Assembly (NCBI RefSeq): GCF_039596395.1
Contig: NZ_JBCNJT010000001.1
Span: forward strand, 1,399,315 to 1,463,314
Reading direction: 5' to 3'
From: Fluviicola sp.
GTDB lineage: Bacteria; Bacteroidota; Bacteroidia; Flavobacteriales_D; Crocinitomicaceae
Length of the DNA stretch: 64,000 bases
Each line of letters starts with the position of its first letter. Position 1 is the stretch's first letter. The position numbers and the translations under genes are program-made. Shown here one piece after another: positions 45,776-54,364 of the stretch. The notes under the pieces are model-generated. The model made no database searches. It was not told the DNA's origin and saw only the letters and a program-made list of their open reading frames with translations.

Positions 45776-46204
45776 ATGGAATTGTTTAACAAAGTAGTAT
45801 CAATCCGTTGGTCGGACCTGGATCCGAATTACCATGTCAGACACAGCGCATATTACGATTGGGGAGCACAACAGCGTGTAGAAGTATTGAATAATCTGGG
45901 GCTTTCACTGAAAGTGATGCAGGAAAATCATTTCGGCCCGATTTTATTCCGTGAAGAATGTGTGTTCCGGAAAGAAATTCACATGCACGATGAAATAACG
46001 ATCAGTCTGGCTATCAAAACGATTGCAGCAGACGGATCGCGCTGGACGATGCAACACGTATTGACGAACCAGCGAGGAGAATTGTGTGCAACCATTACAA
46101 TTGACGGAGCGTGGATCGATACTCAAAAGCGCAAATTGGCAAATCCGACACCGGAGATGGTGATTGAAACGATGAGTAAATTCCCGCAATTAGCTTCCAA
46201 CTAA
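45776..46204 (+). CDS. Acyl-CoA thioesterase (4HBT hotdog)
   Basis: 142 residues from the ATG at 45776, supported by TAACTTTG 15 nt upstream; the longer frame from 45707 would start before this element. SIRWSDLDPNYHVRHSAYYDW is the hotdog active-site helix start, with Asp and His in D-P-N-x-H-V. The rest fits a single-domain 4HBT thioesterase that hydrolyses acyl-CoA. It stands alone and ends at a bidirectional hairpin facing the helicase gene. Confidence 0.88.
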   Translation: MELFNKVVSIRWSDLDPNYHVRHSAYYDWGAQQRVEVLNNLGLSLKVMQENHFGPILFREECVFRKEIHMHDEITISLAIKTIAADGSRWTMQHVLTNQRGELCATITIDGAWIDTQKRKLANPTPEMVIETMSKFPQLASN

Positions 46205-46223
46205 TTACAAGTTCAATAGTTTA

Positions 46224-46263
46224 AAAGTTCAAAAAGTTTAAACCTTTGAACCTTTTGAACTTT
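46224..46263. terminator. Bidirectional hairpin between thioesterase and helicase genes
   Basis: AAAGTTCAAAA (46224-46234) pairs with TTTTGAACTTT (46253-46263), 11 bp, with T- and A-rich arms. It resembles the hairpin at 16243-16282 and would serve both converging genes. Confidence 0.6.
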
Positions 46264-46271
46264 GGAACAAT

Positions 46272-47582
46272 TCATCTGGCGAAGCCGATCTTTTGTTTTT
46301 TGCCTTTGATTTTCTTGTCGCGCAATTCCGGAACGACTTCTTCTGCAATATCGCTGCTGATCGCAACGAAAGAGCTGTAATCCATTACGGTAATCAGTCC
46401 TATTTCGTCGGGTCTTAATCCGCCGGTTTTGTGTAAAAAACCCACGATATCTACTTTATTGACCTTGTCTTTCTTTCCTGCGCTGATGTAAATCGTTTTC
46501 CATTTCGGGCGCTCAGGAAGCGGCTCGTTGGGAATGACTTCGTAGTTGTGATGTTCCGGGATGAAATCCGGAATGGTTTTCTTCGGGTCTAGGAACATGA
46601 ATACCACTCCGTCGGCGTCTTGCCGGCCGGTACGACCGCTTCTATGAATAAATTCCGCTTCTTTCAGCGACAATTGGTAATGAATCACGTGTTCCACGGC
46701 AGGAATATCCAATCCTCGGGCAGCCAGGTCGGTTGAAACCAGGAAATCAGCACTTCCATTCCTGAAGCGAATGAGTGCACGCTCCCGGTCATCCTGTTCC
46801 ATTCCACCGTGGTAAGCAACTGCGATCACCCCGTTTTCCTTTAAAAAATCGACAATCTCAACAACCGGTTCGCGGTGATTGCAAAAGATGATCGTTTTCC
46901 CTTCCGGAAGATTGCACAATAGTTCCAGCAATAATCCCAATTTATCCGCTTCTGTTGTTTGTACCGCAAAGTAATTGATCTGGTGGCTTTTTTCTACCAG
47001 GAAATCGATTACCACCGGGTTTTTGATTCCTGTAAATGCCGGAATCGTTTGCAGTTTAGTGGCTGAAACGAGGTATTTGTTCTGAAGTGCGTATAATTCG
47101 TTGATAATTTCCGTCATATCCGACTCGAATCCCATTTGAAGCGACTTATCGAATTCATCCAAAACGAGGGTATGTACTCCTGATAAATCCAGGTTATTTC
47201 TCCGGATATGATCCGCAAGCCTTCCGGGAGTTCCGATCAATACTGCAGGCGGAACAGACAGATTATTTTCCTCCACGCGCATGGAATGCCCACCGTAGCA
47301 GGTGTTTACTTTAAAGCCGGTACCCAGCTTTTTGAATACTTCTTCGATTTGAATGGAAAGTTCACGGGTAGGAGAGATGATCAACAATTGAACACCTGAT
47401 TGTTCCTTATTCAATTTCCCCAGTGCCGTCAACAAAAACGCTACTGTTTTCCCGGAACCTGTAGGGGAATGCAGGATGATCTCGGAATTTGCAGCAGAAG
47501 ATTCGAGCATTTGCTGCTGCATTTCATTCAGGGAAGAAATACCGAGTTTTTCGAGGGAGAAATTGGGGTGAGAACTGTTCAT
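46272..47582 (-). CDS. DbpA-like DEAD-box RNA helicase
   Basis: 436 residues from ATG 47582. Motif I SPTGSGKT, Ia PTRELSIQI, motif II reading DEFD rather than DEAD (LVLDEFDKSL), SAT, and motif VI HRSGRTGR are present. The C-terminal 70 residues (DIVGFLHKTGGLRPDEIGLITVMDYSSFVAI) match the DbpA RNA-binding domain, which targets 23S rRNA hairpin 92, so a role in large-subunit assembly is likely. The start is chosen because TATCTTTG lies 4 nt upstream, predicting a leaderless mRNA; the GTG further up is less likely. Confidence 0.9.
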   Translation of the reverse strand: MNSSHPNFSLEKLGISSLNEMQQQMLESSAANSEIILHSPTGSGKTVAFLLTALGKLNKEQSGVQLLIISPTRELSIQIEEVFKKLGTGFKVNTCYGGHSMRVEENNLSVPPAVLIGTPGRLADHIRRNNLDLSGVHTLVLDEFDKSLQMGFESDMTEIINELYALQNKYLVSATKLQTIPAFTGIKNPVVIDFLVEKSHQINYFAVQTTEADKLGLLLELLCNLPEGKTIIFCNHREPVVEIVDFLKENGVIAVAYHGGMEQDDRERALIRFRNGSADFLVSTDLAARGLDIPAVEHVIHYQLSLKEAEFIHRSGRTGRQDADGVVFMFLDPKKTIPDFIPEHHNYEVIPNEPLPERPKWKTIYISAGKKDKVNKVDIVGFLHKTGGLRPDEIGLITVMDYSSFVAISSDIAEEVVPELRDKKIKGKKQKIGFAR

Positions 47583-47650
47583 TTGCCAAAGATAACCGTA
47601 ATTCCGCAATATTACGTCCGATAAAATCCGATACACAAATTAGCAAAATT

Positions 47651-47690
47651 GCCAATATCCAAATTTGCCTGTTTGCCAAATTACGAACCG
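47651..47690. repeat. AAATTTGCC palindromic repeat (intergenic copy 1)
   Basis: 40 nt between the helicase and proC genes, containing AAATTTGCCTGTTTGCCAAA. It matches the in-frame segment of hisH (38499-38537) at about 33 of 40 positions and an inverted copy at 63626-63662 at about 22 of 28. Confidence 0.65.
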
Positions 47691-47705
47691 TAGTAAAACC
47701 AAAGG

Positions 47706-48494
47706 TTAGCGCTCGATTTTCTGGTAACTCGTTACGATTCCTTTGATCAATGCAGAACTGAATCCGCTGTGTTCCATCTCGTTCAGTCCAACGATGGTAC
47801 ATCCTTTCGGGGTGGTTACTTTATCAATTTCCTCTTCCGGGTGCAATCCGTTTTGGATCAGAAGCTGCGCTGCACCTTTTACGGTCTGGCTCACAATTTT
47901 ATTGGCTGTTTTCGCATCAAATCCCACTTCAATTCCGCCCTGGATCATGGCGCGGATAAAACGAAGCACATAAGCGATACCGCAAGCTCCCAGGATGGTA
48001 GCCGATTCCATTAATTGCTCATCGATCCAGACAATATCGCCAATTGCCCGGAAGAGGCCGCTTACATGGTCTTTCCGGTTTAAAGGATCCGGTAAACCGC
48101 TCAAAGCCGTCATACTTTCCTGTACATCTGCTGCCGTATTGGGCATTCCGCGGTAAATGGATAGCTCTGAAAGAGCCAGAGCATTCTTAATTTCCTCCAA
48201 AGTGATTCCTGTAGCAACAGAAATAATGGTGTGTTTTTTGGAGTCGAAAAACTCCTTGTGCTCTTCGAGAAAAGATAAAATGGTATATGGTTTCAGAGCT
48301 ATGATCAAATAATCGCACTGCCGGATCACTTCCCGGTTATTCGCTGTAAAATGCGTTTTGTCATCTTCATAACCAGCCAATTCCGATACATTTCTCCTGG
48401 TACCATATAATTGAGCATCGGGGTATTGTTTGCGAAATCCTTTCAATAATGACAATCCCAAATTTCCGCATCCAATAATTCCGATCTTTTCCAT
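47706..48494 (-). CDS. proC: Pyrroline-5-carboxylate reductase
   Basis: Makes proline from pyrroline-5-carboxylate with NAD(P)H. 262 residues from ATG 48494 (MEKIGIIGCGNLG with the Rossmann GxGxxG). GITLEEI, YRGMPNTAA and, near the C-terminus, the helical bundle with TTPKGCTIVGLNEMEHSGFSS, equivalent to the usual TSPGGTT block. A longer frame from 48557 adds unsupported residues. The gene lies alone between repeat-rich gaps. Confidence 0.93.
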   Translation of the reverse strand: MEKIGIIGCGNLGLSLLKGFRKQYPDAQLYGTRRNVSELAGYEDDKTHFTANNREVIRQCDYLIIALKPYTILSFLEEHKEFFDSKKHTIISVATGITLEEIKNALALSELSIYRGMPNTAADVQESMTALSGLPDPLNRKDHVSGLFRAIGDIVWIDEQLMESATILGACGIAYVLRFIRAMIQGGIEVGFDAKTANKIVSQTVKGAAQLLIQNGLHPEEEIDKVTTPKGCTIVGLNEMEHSGFSSALIKGIVTSYQKIER

Positions 48495-48528
48495 TTTAAC
48501 AATTTTGGCGTAAAAATAAAATTTATTT

Positions 48529-48564
48529 AACAAGGCGACTTCGACTCCCGCAGCCACCTTTGTT
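48529..48564. repeat. Hairpin repeat, TTCGACTCCGCTCAG family (copy 7, degenerate)
   Basis: Core TTCGACTCCCGCAG with arms starting AACAAGG (48529-48535) and ending CCTTTGTT (48557-48564), which pair with one bulge. Upstream of proC. Confidence 0.7.
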
Positions 48565-48621
48565 AAATTTCGTAGAAACTACTCTCAAGTTTTTGAATGT
48601 GGTAACAGAATTTGTATCTTT

Positions 48622-48715
48622 AAAATGTTATTCGTCGGCAGAGGCCGAGTGTAAATAACTGTTCGATTTATTCGAACTAAACCCATGCAGTGAGATTGTT
48701 GACGTCTAACATTTT
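48622..48715. other. Candidate structured RNA or hairpin cluster upstream of proC
   Basis: AAAATGTTA (48622-48630) and TAACATTTT (48707-48715) pair perfectly over 9 bp and enclose two clean hairpins: TCGGC/GCCGA with a 4-nt loop (48635-48648) and GTTCGA/TCGAAC with a 5-nt loop (48661-48677). A T-run ends the closing stem. Downstream (48750-48780) a CTTCGG tetraloop hairpin is present. It does not match tmRNA, SRP RNA or RNase P RNA as I know them. Function unknown. Confidence 0.45.
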
Positions 48716-48905
48716 TTACTACGAACGGGGAGTCTTAGTTTTTTAATGGCGGGCTGCAACCTTCGGGTTTCGCATGACGCGATCGGCAGATTACAAAGAA
48801 AAACAGCGAACCAAATCGTGCTTTCTGAGGCGTTCAGAATTTTCCCGTCATTGGCGGGACGCTGTATGGGTTTTTAATTGGGAAAATCAAAAAAATAATA
48901 ATTTG

Positions 48906-48944
48906 AAACACGTAGGCCCGCGATAATCGCGGGCCTACGTGTTT
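48906..48944. repeat. REP-like palindrome with GTAGG/CCTAC ends (copy 2)
   Basis: A 19-bp perfect stem around a single A: left arm 48906-48924, right arm 48926-48944, with GTAGGCCCGCGAT at its heart. The right arm touches the stop codon of the lipoprotein gene. Like copy 1 it has the centre GATAATC. Confidence 0.9.
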
Positions 48945-49399
48945 TATTTTTTTCCGTAAGTTCTGTAGACGGTTTTTTTCTTGTTGGAGCGTTCTGTAAC
49001 CAGTTCGTTCCCGTCACAACGGATTACTTTGAAATCTTCTGCAAAAGATGTGTCTTTGTCCTCATGCATCATGGTGAGAAGCGAATCCTGCAATTTCCAT
49101 TGTCCGGAAGTTCTTTCCTGGATTAATGGCAATCCTTTTTTGCGCCATTTCGGATCAACCAGCGTATCGTAGACAATAAAGAACCCGTTTTTTTGAATAT
49201 TCAGAATAACATCGGAAGGCTGATTCTGATGATCTGTTTTCCTTGAATCCGAATCTTCTGATTTGATTAATACCCATCTTCCGATGATAGACATCTCTTT
49301 TTGTTCTGTAGCATTTTCAACCTCTTGTGTATCTGTTGAACAGGATGCAAAAAGTAGTAGTATGGAAAATGATAAAAGATTAAATACCGATCGCTTCAT
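48944..49399 (-). CDS. Lipocalin-like lipoprotein
   Basis: 151 residues. Lipobox FASC after a signal segment, then MSIIGRWVLIKSEDS and GQWKLQDSLLTMMHEDKD, a short beta-barrel pattern like lipocalin-type DUFs of Bacteroidota. Function unknown. TATATTTA lies 4 nt before the ATG. The stop codon abuts a 19-bp palindrome. Confidence 0.65.
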   Translation of the reverse strand: MKRSVFNLLSFSILLLFASCSTDTQEVENATEQKEMSIIGRWVLIKSEDSDSRKTDHQNQPSDVILNIQKNGFFIVYDTLVDPKWRKKGLPLIQERTSGQWKLQDSLLTMMHEDKDTSFAEDFKVIRCDGNELVTERSNKKKTVYRTYGKK

Positions 49400-49445
49400 G
49401 TTCTAAATATAAACGAATATTTCAAACAATCCGCATTAACTGAAC

Positions 49446-50573
49446 TTAAAGTGACTTTCTGTAAATTTTACAGTGAACCGCCCGGTGGTCGGAAAACGGC
49501 ACCGATTGAATGTCAAAGTCGTAAGCTCCCAACTCCCCGGAATGAAAAATATAGTCGATCCTTCCTGCTGGAACACGCCCCACGTAAGTCACCCCGATAC
49601 CAGTAGTAGTTTCCCGGTAAGAATCCACTAAAAGGGTGTTGAACTGGTTGTACACATAAGACATCGGGGTGTCATTGAAATCTCCGCACACCACAACCGG
49701 GTAGGGCGAGGTCTTCATGTGTTCCACGACTTTTTCAGCTTGTTCGGCCCTTGCAGGATATGCGATCAGCAATTTATCTATCAAAAGGCGAACGGTCGAT
49801 TTTTTCGATCCGGCCTGTTTGTTCTTTTCGCCGAATAATTCATAATCCTGCTGCTGCAGTTTAATGGATTGCAGGTGAATGTCGTAGAAGCGGATCGTAT
49901 CCTTTCCTTTCACGATGTCCGCGTAAATACAGTAATTATCCGTTGTTTTAAAATTCTCGAACATCACATCTCCCTTGGCAATGATCGGGTATTTCGATAA
50001 CATGCAGATCCCGAAATTTTGCCGGTTCCGGATACGGTGCGAGTACCGTTCGTGATAATTACTGTAGCCCATCAAACTAATCAGCGTATCCTTCGTGGAA
50101 AACGCAGAAGGTTTATCCTGGTGGAAAAATTCCTGGAAACAAACCACATCCGGGTTCACGCGCTGAATATAACTGACAATGCTGTCGCGCGACTTATTGC
50201 GTTCTTCAATCGATTCGTTGTATACATCAAAGAGTCGCACGTTGTAACTCATGACACTCCAGGAAGAAACTTCGTTTCCGGGTTTCGGATCGGAAAATGT
50301 CACGGAAAGTGTCCTGAAATGCAGGTTCCCACCGAATAAAATAGCGATCAGGATATAGAAGAACCACCTTGACCGGGCAAATGCCCAATAGATCATCAGG
50401 ATTAAAGCCAGGCAAATAAAAATGGGATACATCAACCCGAAAAAGGGCAGAATGCGTATGGAGGAAGGGTGTACGTAAGGAGTTAAGTAGGCCAGTAGAA
50501 GGCAGCAGATAGACGTGACAGAGAGAATCTTTATCACGGTGGAAAATCGCGCTATCTTTTTAAACCAACTCAC
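49446..50573 (-). CDS. Membrane-anchored endonuclease/exonuclease/phosphatase-family protein
   Basis: 375 residues. Three hydrophobic segments in the first 95 residues are followed by the EEP fold: SWSVMSYNVRLFD, VCFQEFF (catalytic Glu), YDIHLQS, VCGDFNDTP and PFSDHRAVHCKI. The metal- and phosphate-binding residues seem intact. Substrate may be phospholipid, nucleotide or nucleic acid; not determined. The GTG start overlaps the upstream rhomboid stop by 4 bp (GTGA), so the two are translationally coupled. Confidence 0.85.
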   Translation of the reverse strand: MSWFKKIARFSTVIKILSVTSICCLLLAYLTPYVHPSSIRILPFFGLMYPIFICLALILMIYWAFARSRWFFYILIAILFGGNLHFRTLSVTFSDPKPGNEVSSWSVMSYNVRLFDVYNESIEERNKSRDSIVSYIQRVNPDVVCFQEFFHQDKPSAFSTKDTLISLMGYSNYHERYSHRIRNRQNFGICMLSKYPIIAKGDVMFENFKTTDNYCIYADIVKGKDTIRFYDIHLQSIKLQQQDYELFGEKNKQAGSKKSTVRLLIDKLLIAYPARAEQAEKVVEHMKTSPYPVVVCGDFNDTPMSYVYNQFNTLLVDSYRETTTGIGVTYVGRVPAGRIDYIFHSGELGAYDFDIQSVPFSDHRAVHCKIYRKSL

Positions 50574-51460
50574 TTGTTACTTTGCGAAAATAAAAAGTCT
50601 TTTTCGGCTTTGGTCAATGATTCGTAACCGGATTTTGAAATTTTATCCAAAATCTTATCAATGCGTTCCTGTTTTGCCTTCGCATCCATGTTGTATTCTT
50701 CGTCGGATTTCACGACTCTTCCGCCACCTTTCTGAGCTTTCATTCTCGGCTTACGGTTCCTGTTCCCGAAGAAACCTAAGATCCGCTGATGAATGGATTC
50801 CGTCCAGTTGATGATATTGGAAGAAGCATAGATATGCTGCACGGAAAGGAACCCGATCAAAGCTCCACCCAAATGCGCGAAATGCGCAACACCATCGTTG
50901 TTAATCGTTTGAGCCAAATCACTTACGACATAAATAAGTGCCAACACGTAAATTTTCACCGGAAAAATCCCGAAGAGGCTGATCGTAATATTCGGGCGGT
51001 ATACGGAAATAGCGATAAACAATGCCATGATCGAACCCGAAGCACCCAAAACAACCGACCCTTTTCCCATAAACTGGTGAGCTATCAATTCACAGAGTCC
51101 TCCTACAATTCCGCCTACTACATACACATGCAGCATTCTTCTGTCGGAAAAGAACTGTTTGAACAAACTTCCCGCGAAATACAGGAAGATCATATTGAAC
51201 AAAAAGTGGAGGAATTCAAAATGAGTAAAAATACTCGTGATCAATCCCAACGGAGCAAACAGAAACCTGTCGGGGTTTGTTTGCAGTGTAAAAAGATTGA
51301 TCTGTACCCATTCAATCCATTCACTGTGCGAAGCGTTCCAGGCTATTCCCAGGAAAAGCATTGCGAGGAATACCAACGAGTTGATAAAGATCAAACGGAT
51401 GTGCATTCCCCCGAATTTGAACTGGAATTTCAGTTCTTCTGATAATGTTCTGTCGTTCAT
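50570..51460 (-). CDS. Rhomboid-family intramembrane serine protease
   Basis: 296 residues. Six hydrophobic segments, the catalytic S141 in GASGS and H195 in HFAHLGGA, define a rhomboid protease active within the membrane. A basic soluble C-terminal tail of about 80 residues follows. The second of two adjacent rhomboid genes, 1 bp after the first and overlapping the next gene by 4 bp; both are downstream of mutL, an order common in Flavobacteriales. Confidence 0.93.
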   Translation of the reverse strand: MNDRTLSEELKFQFKFGGMHIRLIFINSLVFLAMLFLGIAWNASHSEWIEWVQINLFTLQTNPDRFLFAPLGLITSIFTHFEFLHFLFNMIFLYFAGSLFKQFFSDRRMLHVYVVGGIVGGLCELIAHQFMGKGSVVLGASGSIMALFIAISVYRPNITISLFGIFPVKIYVLALIYVVSDLAQTINNDGVAHFAHLGGALIGFLSVQHIYASSNIINWTESIHQRILGFFGNRNRKPRMKAQKGGGRVVKSDEEYNMDAKAKQERIDKILDKISKSGYESLTKAEKDFLFSQSNK

Positions 51461-51461
51461 C

Positions 51462-52259
51462 TTAATAAAAGTTTTTACCGGTTCTACGCCAGATCAGGAC
51501 AATGATTGCCCCAACAATAGCACCTCCGACATGCGCCAGGTGTGCTACGTGGTCTCCCTGATTTTTCTGAAAACTATAATATACTTCAAATAAGAAATAC
51601 CCACCGATCAACCATTTTGCTTTGATCGGAATCGGCGGGAATATCAGCATGAGCTGCGTATTCGGGAACAGGATTGCGAATGCCGCCATCAACCCGAAAA
51701 TAGCCCCGGATGCACCCACCATCGGAACGAAACTCTTATTCAAATACGAATGAATAGCTGCTGTCTGAACATCATTGATATTTTGATCGGATAAGAAACG
51801 GTTCAGTGCCGCAATACACTCTTCCGATCTTCCGTATTCTTTCAAAATACTGTTCATTCCGCTGATAATGTGTTCGTCACCGATCAGTCTTTTCAATTCC
51901 ATGACCTGGAAAGCTCCAATACCGCTATACAAGAGATAAGCCCCCAATGCAGAAGCCACATACAGCATGAAAAAGCGTTTTGGTCCCCACAAGCGCTCTA
52001 AAAAGCTTCCGAATACCACCAGCACATACATATTCATGAAAATATGCAGGAATCCTCCATTCGGATCAAGGATGCTTTGGTGCATGAAGAAGTGGCTCAC
52101 CAATTGATAAGGCTCAAAAAGCGGCGTATTAAAATAGTGTGCCCCGAGTAAACTTCCCAAATCAATGGTTCCCTGGGAATCAAAAAAAGCGGTCAATAAA
52201 GCCATGGCAATATTGAGCAATAATAAATTCTTGGTTACCGGCTGTATATTTCCAAACAT
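51462..52259 (-). CDS. Rhomboid-family intramembrane serine protease
   Basis: 265 residues, with S184 in GASGA and H243 in HLAHVGGA as catalytic dyad and six to seven hydrophobic segments. Between the second and third segments lies an extra soluble loop (about residues 118-178), which is not usual. Starts 1 bp after the mutL stop and is followed by the second rhomboid. Confidence 0.92.
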   Translation of the reverse strand: MFGNIQPVTKNLLLLNIAMALLTAFFDSQGTIDLGSLLGAHYFNTPLFEPYQLVSHFFMHQSILDPNGGFLHIFMNMYVLVVFGSFLERLWGPKRFFMLYVASALGAYLLYSGIGAFQVMELKRLIGDEHIISGMNSILKEYGRSEECIAALNRFLSDQNINDVQTAAIHSYLNKSFVPMVGASGAIFGLMAAFAILFPNTQLMLIFPPIPIKAKWLIGGYFLFEVYYSFQKNQGDHVAHLAHVGGAIVGAIIVLIWRRTGKNFY

Positions 52260-52260
52260 C

Positions 52261-54150
52261 TTAAAACAGTTGAATTAATTGTTCATTTGTAATCTGTGCA
52301 ATAATCCGTTTTCCCGAAGGAGAAAACGTGTGTTCATCCGCTTCAAACAGGCGGGCAATGAAATCGGTAATCGCTTCCTGGTTATTTGGTAGTTTAAAAG
52401 ACATACTTCCACCGAAAGCAATCTGTGACAAAACCGTATGTGCAATCTCTCCCTTATCCAGGGTTCCCATTTGCAGCTGTTCCAGGATTTTATCCACGCA
52501 TGAAAGCACCGTCGATTCATCCAGAATTTGCGGAATACCGTCAATGTGTAATTCCTGGTCGGACCAGGACCAGTTGAAACCGATACGGGAAAGTGTTTTT
52601 TCGTGTTCGTTCCAGGCCAATTGTTCCTGTTTGGACATCACTTTTTCCATCGGGAAGATCAATTGCTGGGACGCCAGCGGATTGATGAAGAATCCGCGCA
52701 TCAGATCATCGTAGAGCATCCGTTCGTAAGCCCGGCGGTAATGCACCACCAGTAATCCTTCCGGAATAGAACCCACAACAAAAGATCCCTTCAAAATAAA
52801 AACCCCGATTGATTTAACGGTTTCCACATCCAGTTCAAGCTGCAGGGATTTTTCTTCATGCTGCGGACTGCTCACTTCCTCACTGATTGCTTCCGAATTC
52901 CACAATTCATCCAAACTAGCAGATTGGAATTGCGAACCGAATCCGGCTTTATTCAGCGCATTGGAAAATGCCTTATCTTTTGTTGCGGAAGAGCCTGAGG
53001 AGGAATTCCCTCCTGAAAACTGTCCTTCACGCGTGTTTTGCACATGAAAAGGATTGTACGATTTATCCACCCGGATTTCAGGTACAACCGGAGTTTGACT
53101 TAACATCGATACCGGCAGGTCAAATTCGGGTTCACGGTCGAAATCCAAAGTAGGAGTGATGTTGAACTTTCCTAAGCCCAAACGCACTGCACTTCTGAGA
53201 ATACTGTATATGGCTTTGTCTTCCTCGAATTTAATCTCCGTTTTAGTCGGATGGACATTCACATCGATCTGTTTCGGATCTACCTCAAGGAAGAGGAAAT
53301 AACCCGGGAACAATTTGGATGGAAGCAAATGTTCGAATGCCGTTGCAATGGCGTGATTGAAATACGTATCCTTGAAGAAGCGGTTATTGACAAATAAAAA
53401 CTGTTCGCCGCGAGATTTTTTGGCAACTTCAGGTTTTCCAACAAAACCATCCAGCGCGACAATATCGGTATGTTCCGTCACCGGCACCAGGTTGTCACCG
53501 AATTTCTTCCCGAACACATCTACAATACGTTTTCTCAAAGGAGCGGGTACCAGGTGGTAAATTTCCTGGTCATTATGTACCAGGCGGAAAGCGATATCGT
53601 GATGGGGAAGAACTACGCGCTCAAACTCATCAATAATGTGCTTGAATTCCACATTGTCGGACTTCAGGAAATTGCGGCGGGCAGGAACATTGAAAAACAG
53701 GTTCTTGATCTCAAAGTTACATCCCACCGGGCATTGAGTCGGTTCCTGGCTCACCACTTCCGTTCCTTCGATCTGGATTTTCGTTCCCAATTCATCTCCG
53801 GCGCGTTTCGTTTGAAGCGTTACGTGTGCAATCGCAGCGATGGAGGCCAGTGCTTCCCCTCTGAACCCTTTTGTCTTCAAGGCAAAAAGATCATCCGCAT
53901 GCGCAATTTTACTGGTTGCGTGCCGTTCGAAACACATTCTTGCATCCATTGGCGACATTCCTTTTCCGTTATCAACGATCTGGATCAGGGTACGGCCGGC
54001 ATCTTTGATATATAGTTCAATTTTCGTTGCTCCCGCATCGATGCTGTTTTCAACTAATTCCTTCACAACAGAAGCCGGTCTTTGAACCACTTCACCTGCT
54101 GCAATCTGGTTAGCGACATGATCGGGAAGTAAACGAATGATATCTGACAT
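52261..54150 (-). CDS. mutL: DNA mismatch repair protein MutL, endonuclease motifs degenerate
   Basis: MutL couples mismatch recognition to strand removal. 629 residues. The GHKL ATPase is intact (ELVENSIDAGATKIE, DNGKGM, GFRGEALASIA). In the C-terminal dimer domain the metal site DQHAxxERxxxE of endonuclease MutLs reads HYRRAYERMLYDD at about 470-482, and the CPHGRP site reads SPSGKR at 610-615. It therefore probably lacks endonuclease activity, as E. coli MutL does. TATTTTTG lies 5 nt before the ATG. The first gene of mutL-rhomboid-rhomboid-EEP. Confidence 0.95.
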   Translation of the reverse strand: MSDIIRLLPDHVANQIAAGEVVQRPASVVKELVENSIDAGATKIELYIKDAGRTLIQIVDNGKGMSPMDARMCFERHATSKIAHADDLFALKTKGFRGEALASIAAIAHVTLQTKRAGDELGTKIQIEGTEVVSQEPTQCPVGCNFEIKNLFFNVPARRNFLKSDNVEFKHIIDEFERVVLPHHDIAFRLVHNDQEIYHLVPAPLRKRIVDVFGKKFGDNLVPVTEHTDIVALDGFVGKPEVAKKSRGEQFLFVNNRFFKDTYFNHAIATAFEHLLPSKLFPGYFLFLEVDPKQIDVNVHPTKTEIKFEEDKAIYSILRSAVRLGLGKFNITPTLDFDREPEFDLPVSMLSQTPVVPEIRVDKSYNPFHVQNTREGQFSGGNSSSGSSATKDKAFSNALNKAGFGSQFQSASLDELWNSEAISEEVSSPQHEEKSLQLELDVETVKSIGVFILKGSFVVGSIPEGLLVVHYRRAYERMLYDDLMRGFFINPLASQQLIFPMEKVMSKQEQLAWNEHEKTLSRIGFNWSWSDQELHIDGIPQILDESTVLSCVDKILEQLQMGTLDKGEIAHTVLSQIAFGGSMSFKLPNNQEAITDFIARLFEADEHTFSPSGKRIIAQITNEQLIQLF

Positions 54151-54288
54151 AGCAACAAAAATAAGAAAAAGCCTCAGTTTTTAATCCGGCAACCCGCAGT
54201 GTTTGCCATTATTTTTCAAAATAATTTACTGGCTTTTTAACAATTCCTGTTCCATTTTTCAAAGGCTGACAGGCTGTCAGTTAATTAC

Positions 54289-54320
54289 CGGTAGGGACGT
54301 AAAATTTTATATCCCTACCG
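54289..54320. repeat. REP-like palindrome with GTAGG/CCTAC ends (copy 3)
   Basis: CGGTAGGGA (54289-54297) and TCCCTACCG (54312-54320) pair over 9 bp; the middle GTAAAATTTTAT continues the pairing with one mismatch and one wobble. A separate 6-bp hairpin CTGACA/TGTCAG lies just before (54266-54280). Between mutL and the GH3/beta-lactamase gene, which diverge. Confidence 0.8.
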
Positions 54321-54364
54321 ATTCGGGTAAATGGCAGACCTACATTTTTACGTAATTTTGTTCT

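Noticed and set aside
48622-48715. Integron attC site
   Set aside because: One end reads GTCTAAC (fits RYYYAAC), but the other end GTTATTC does not fit GTTRRRY, and no integrase is nearby.
48700-48900. tmRNA, SRP RNA or RNase P RNA
   Set aside because: The conserved sequences of these RNAs as I know them are absent; only hairpins are seen.
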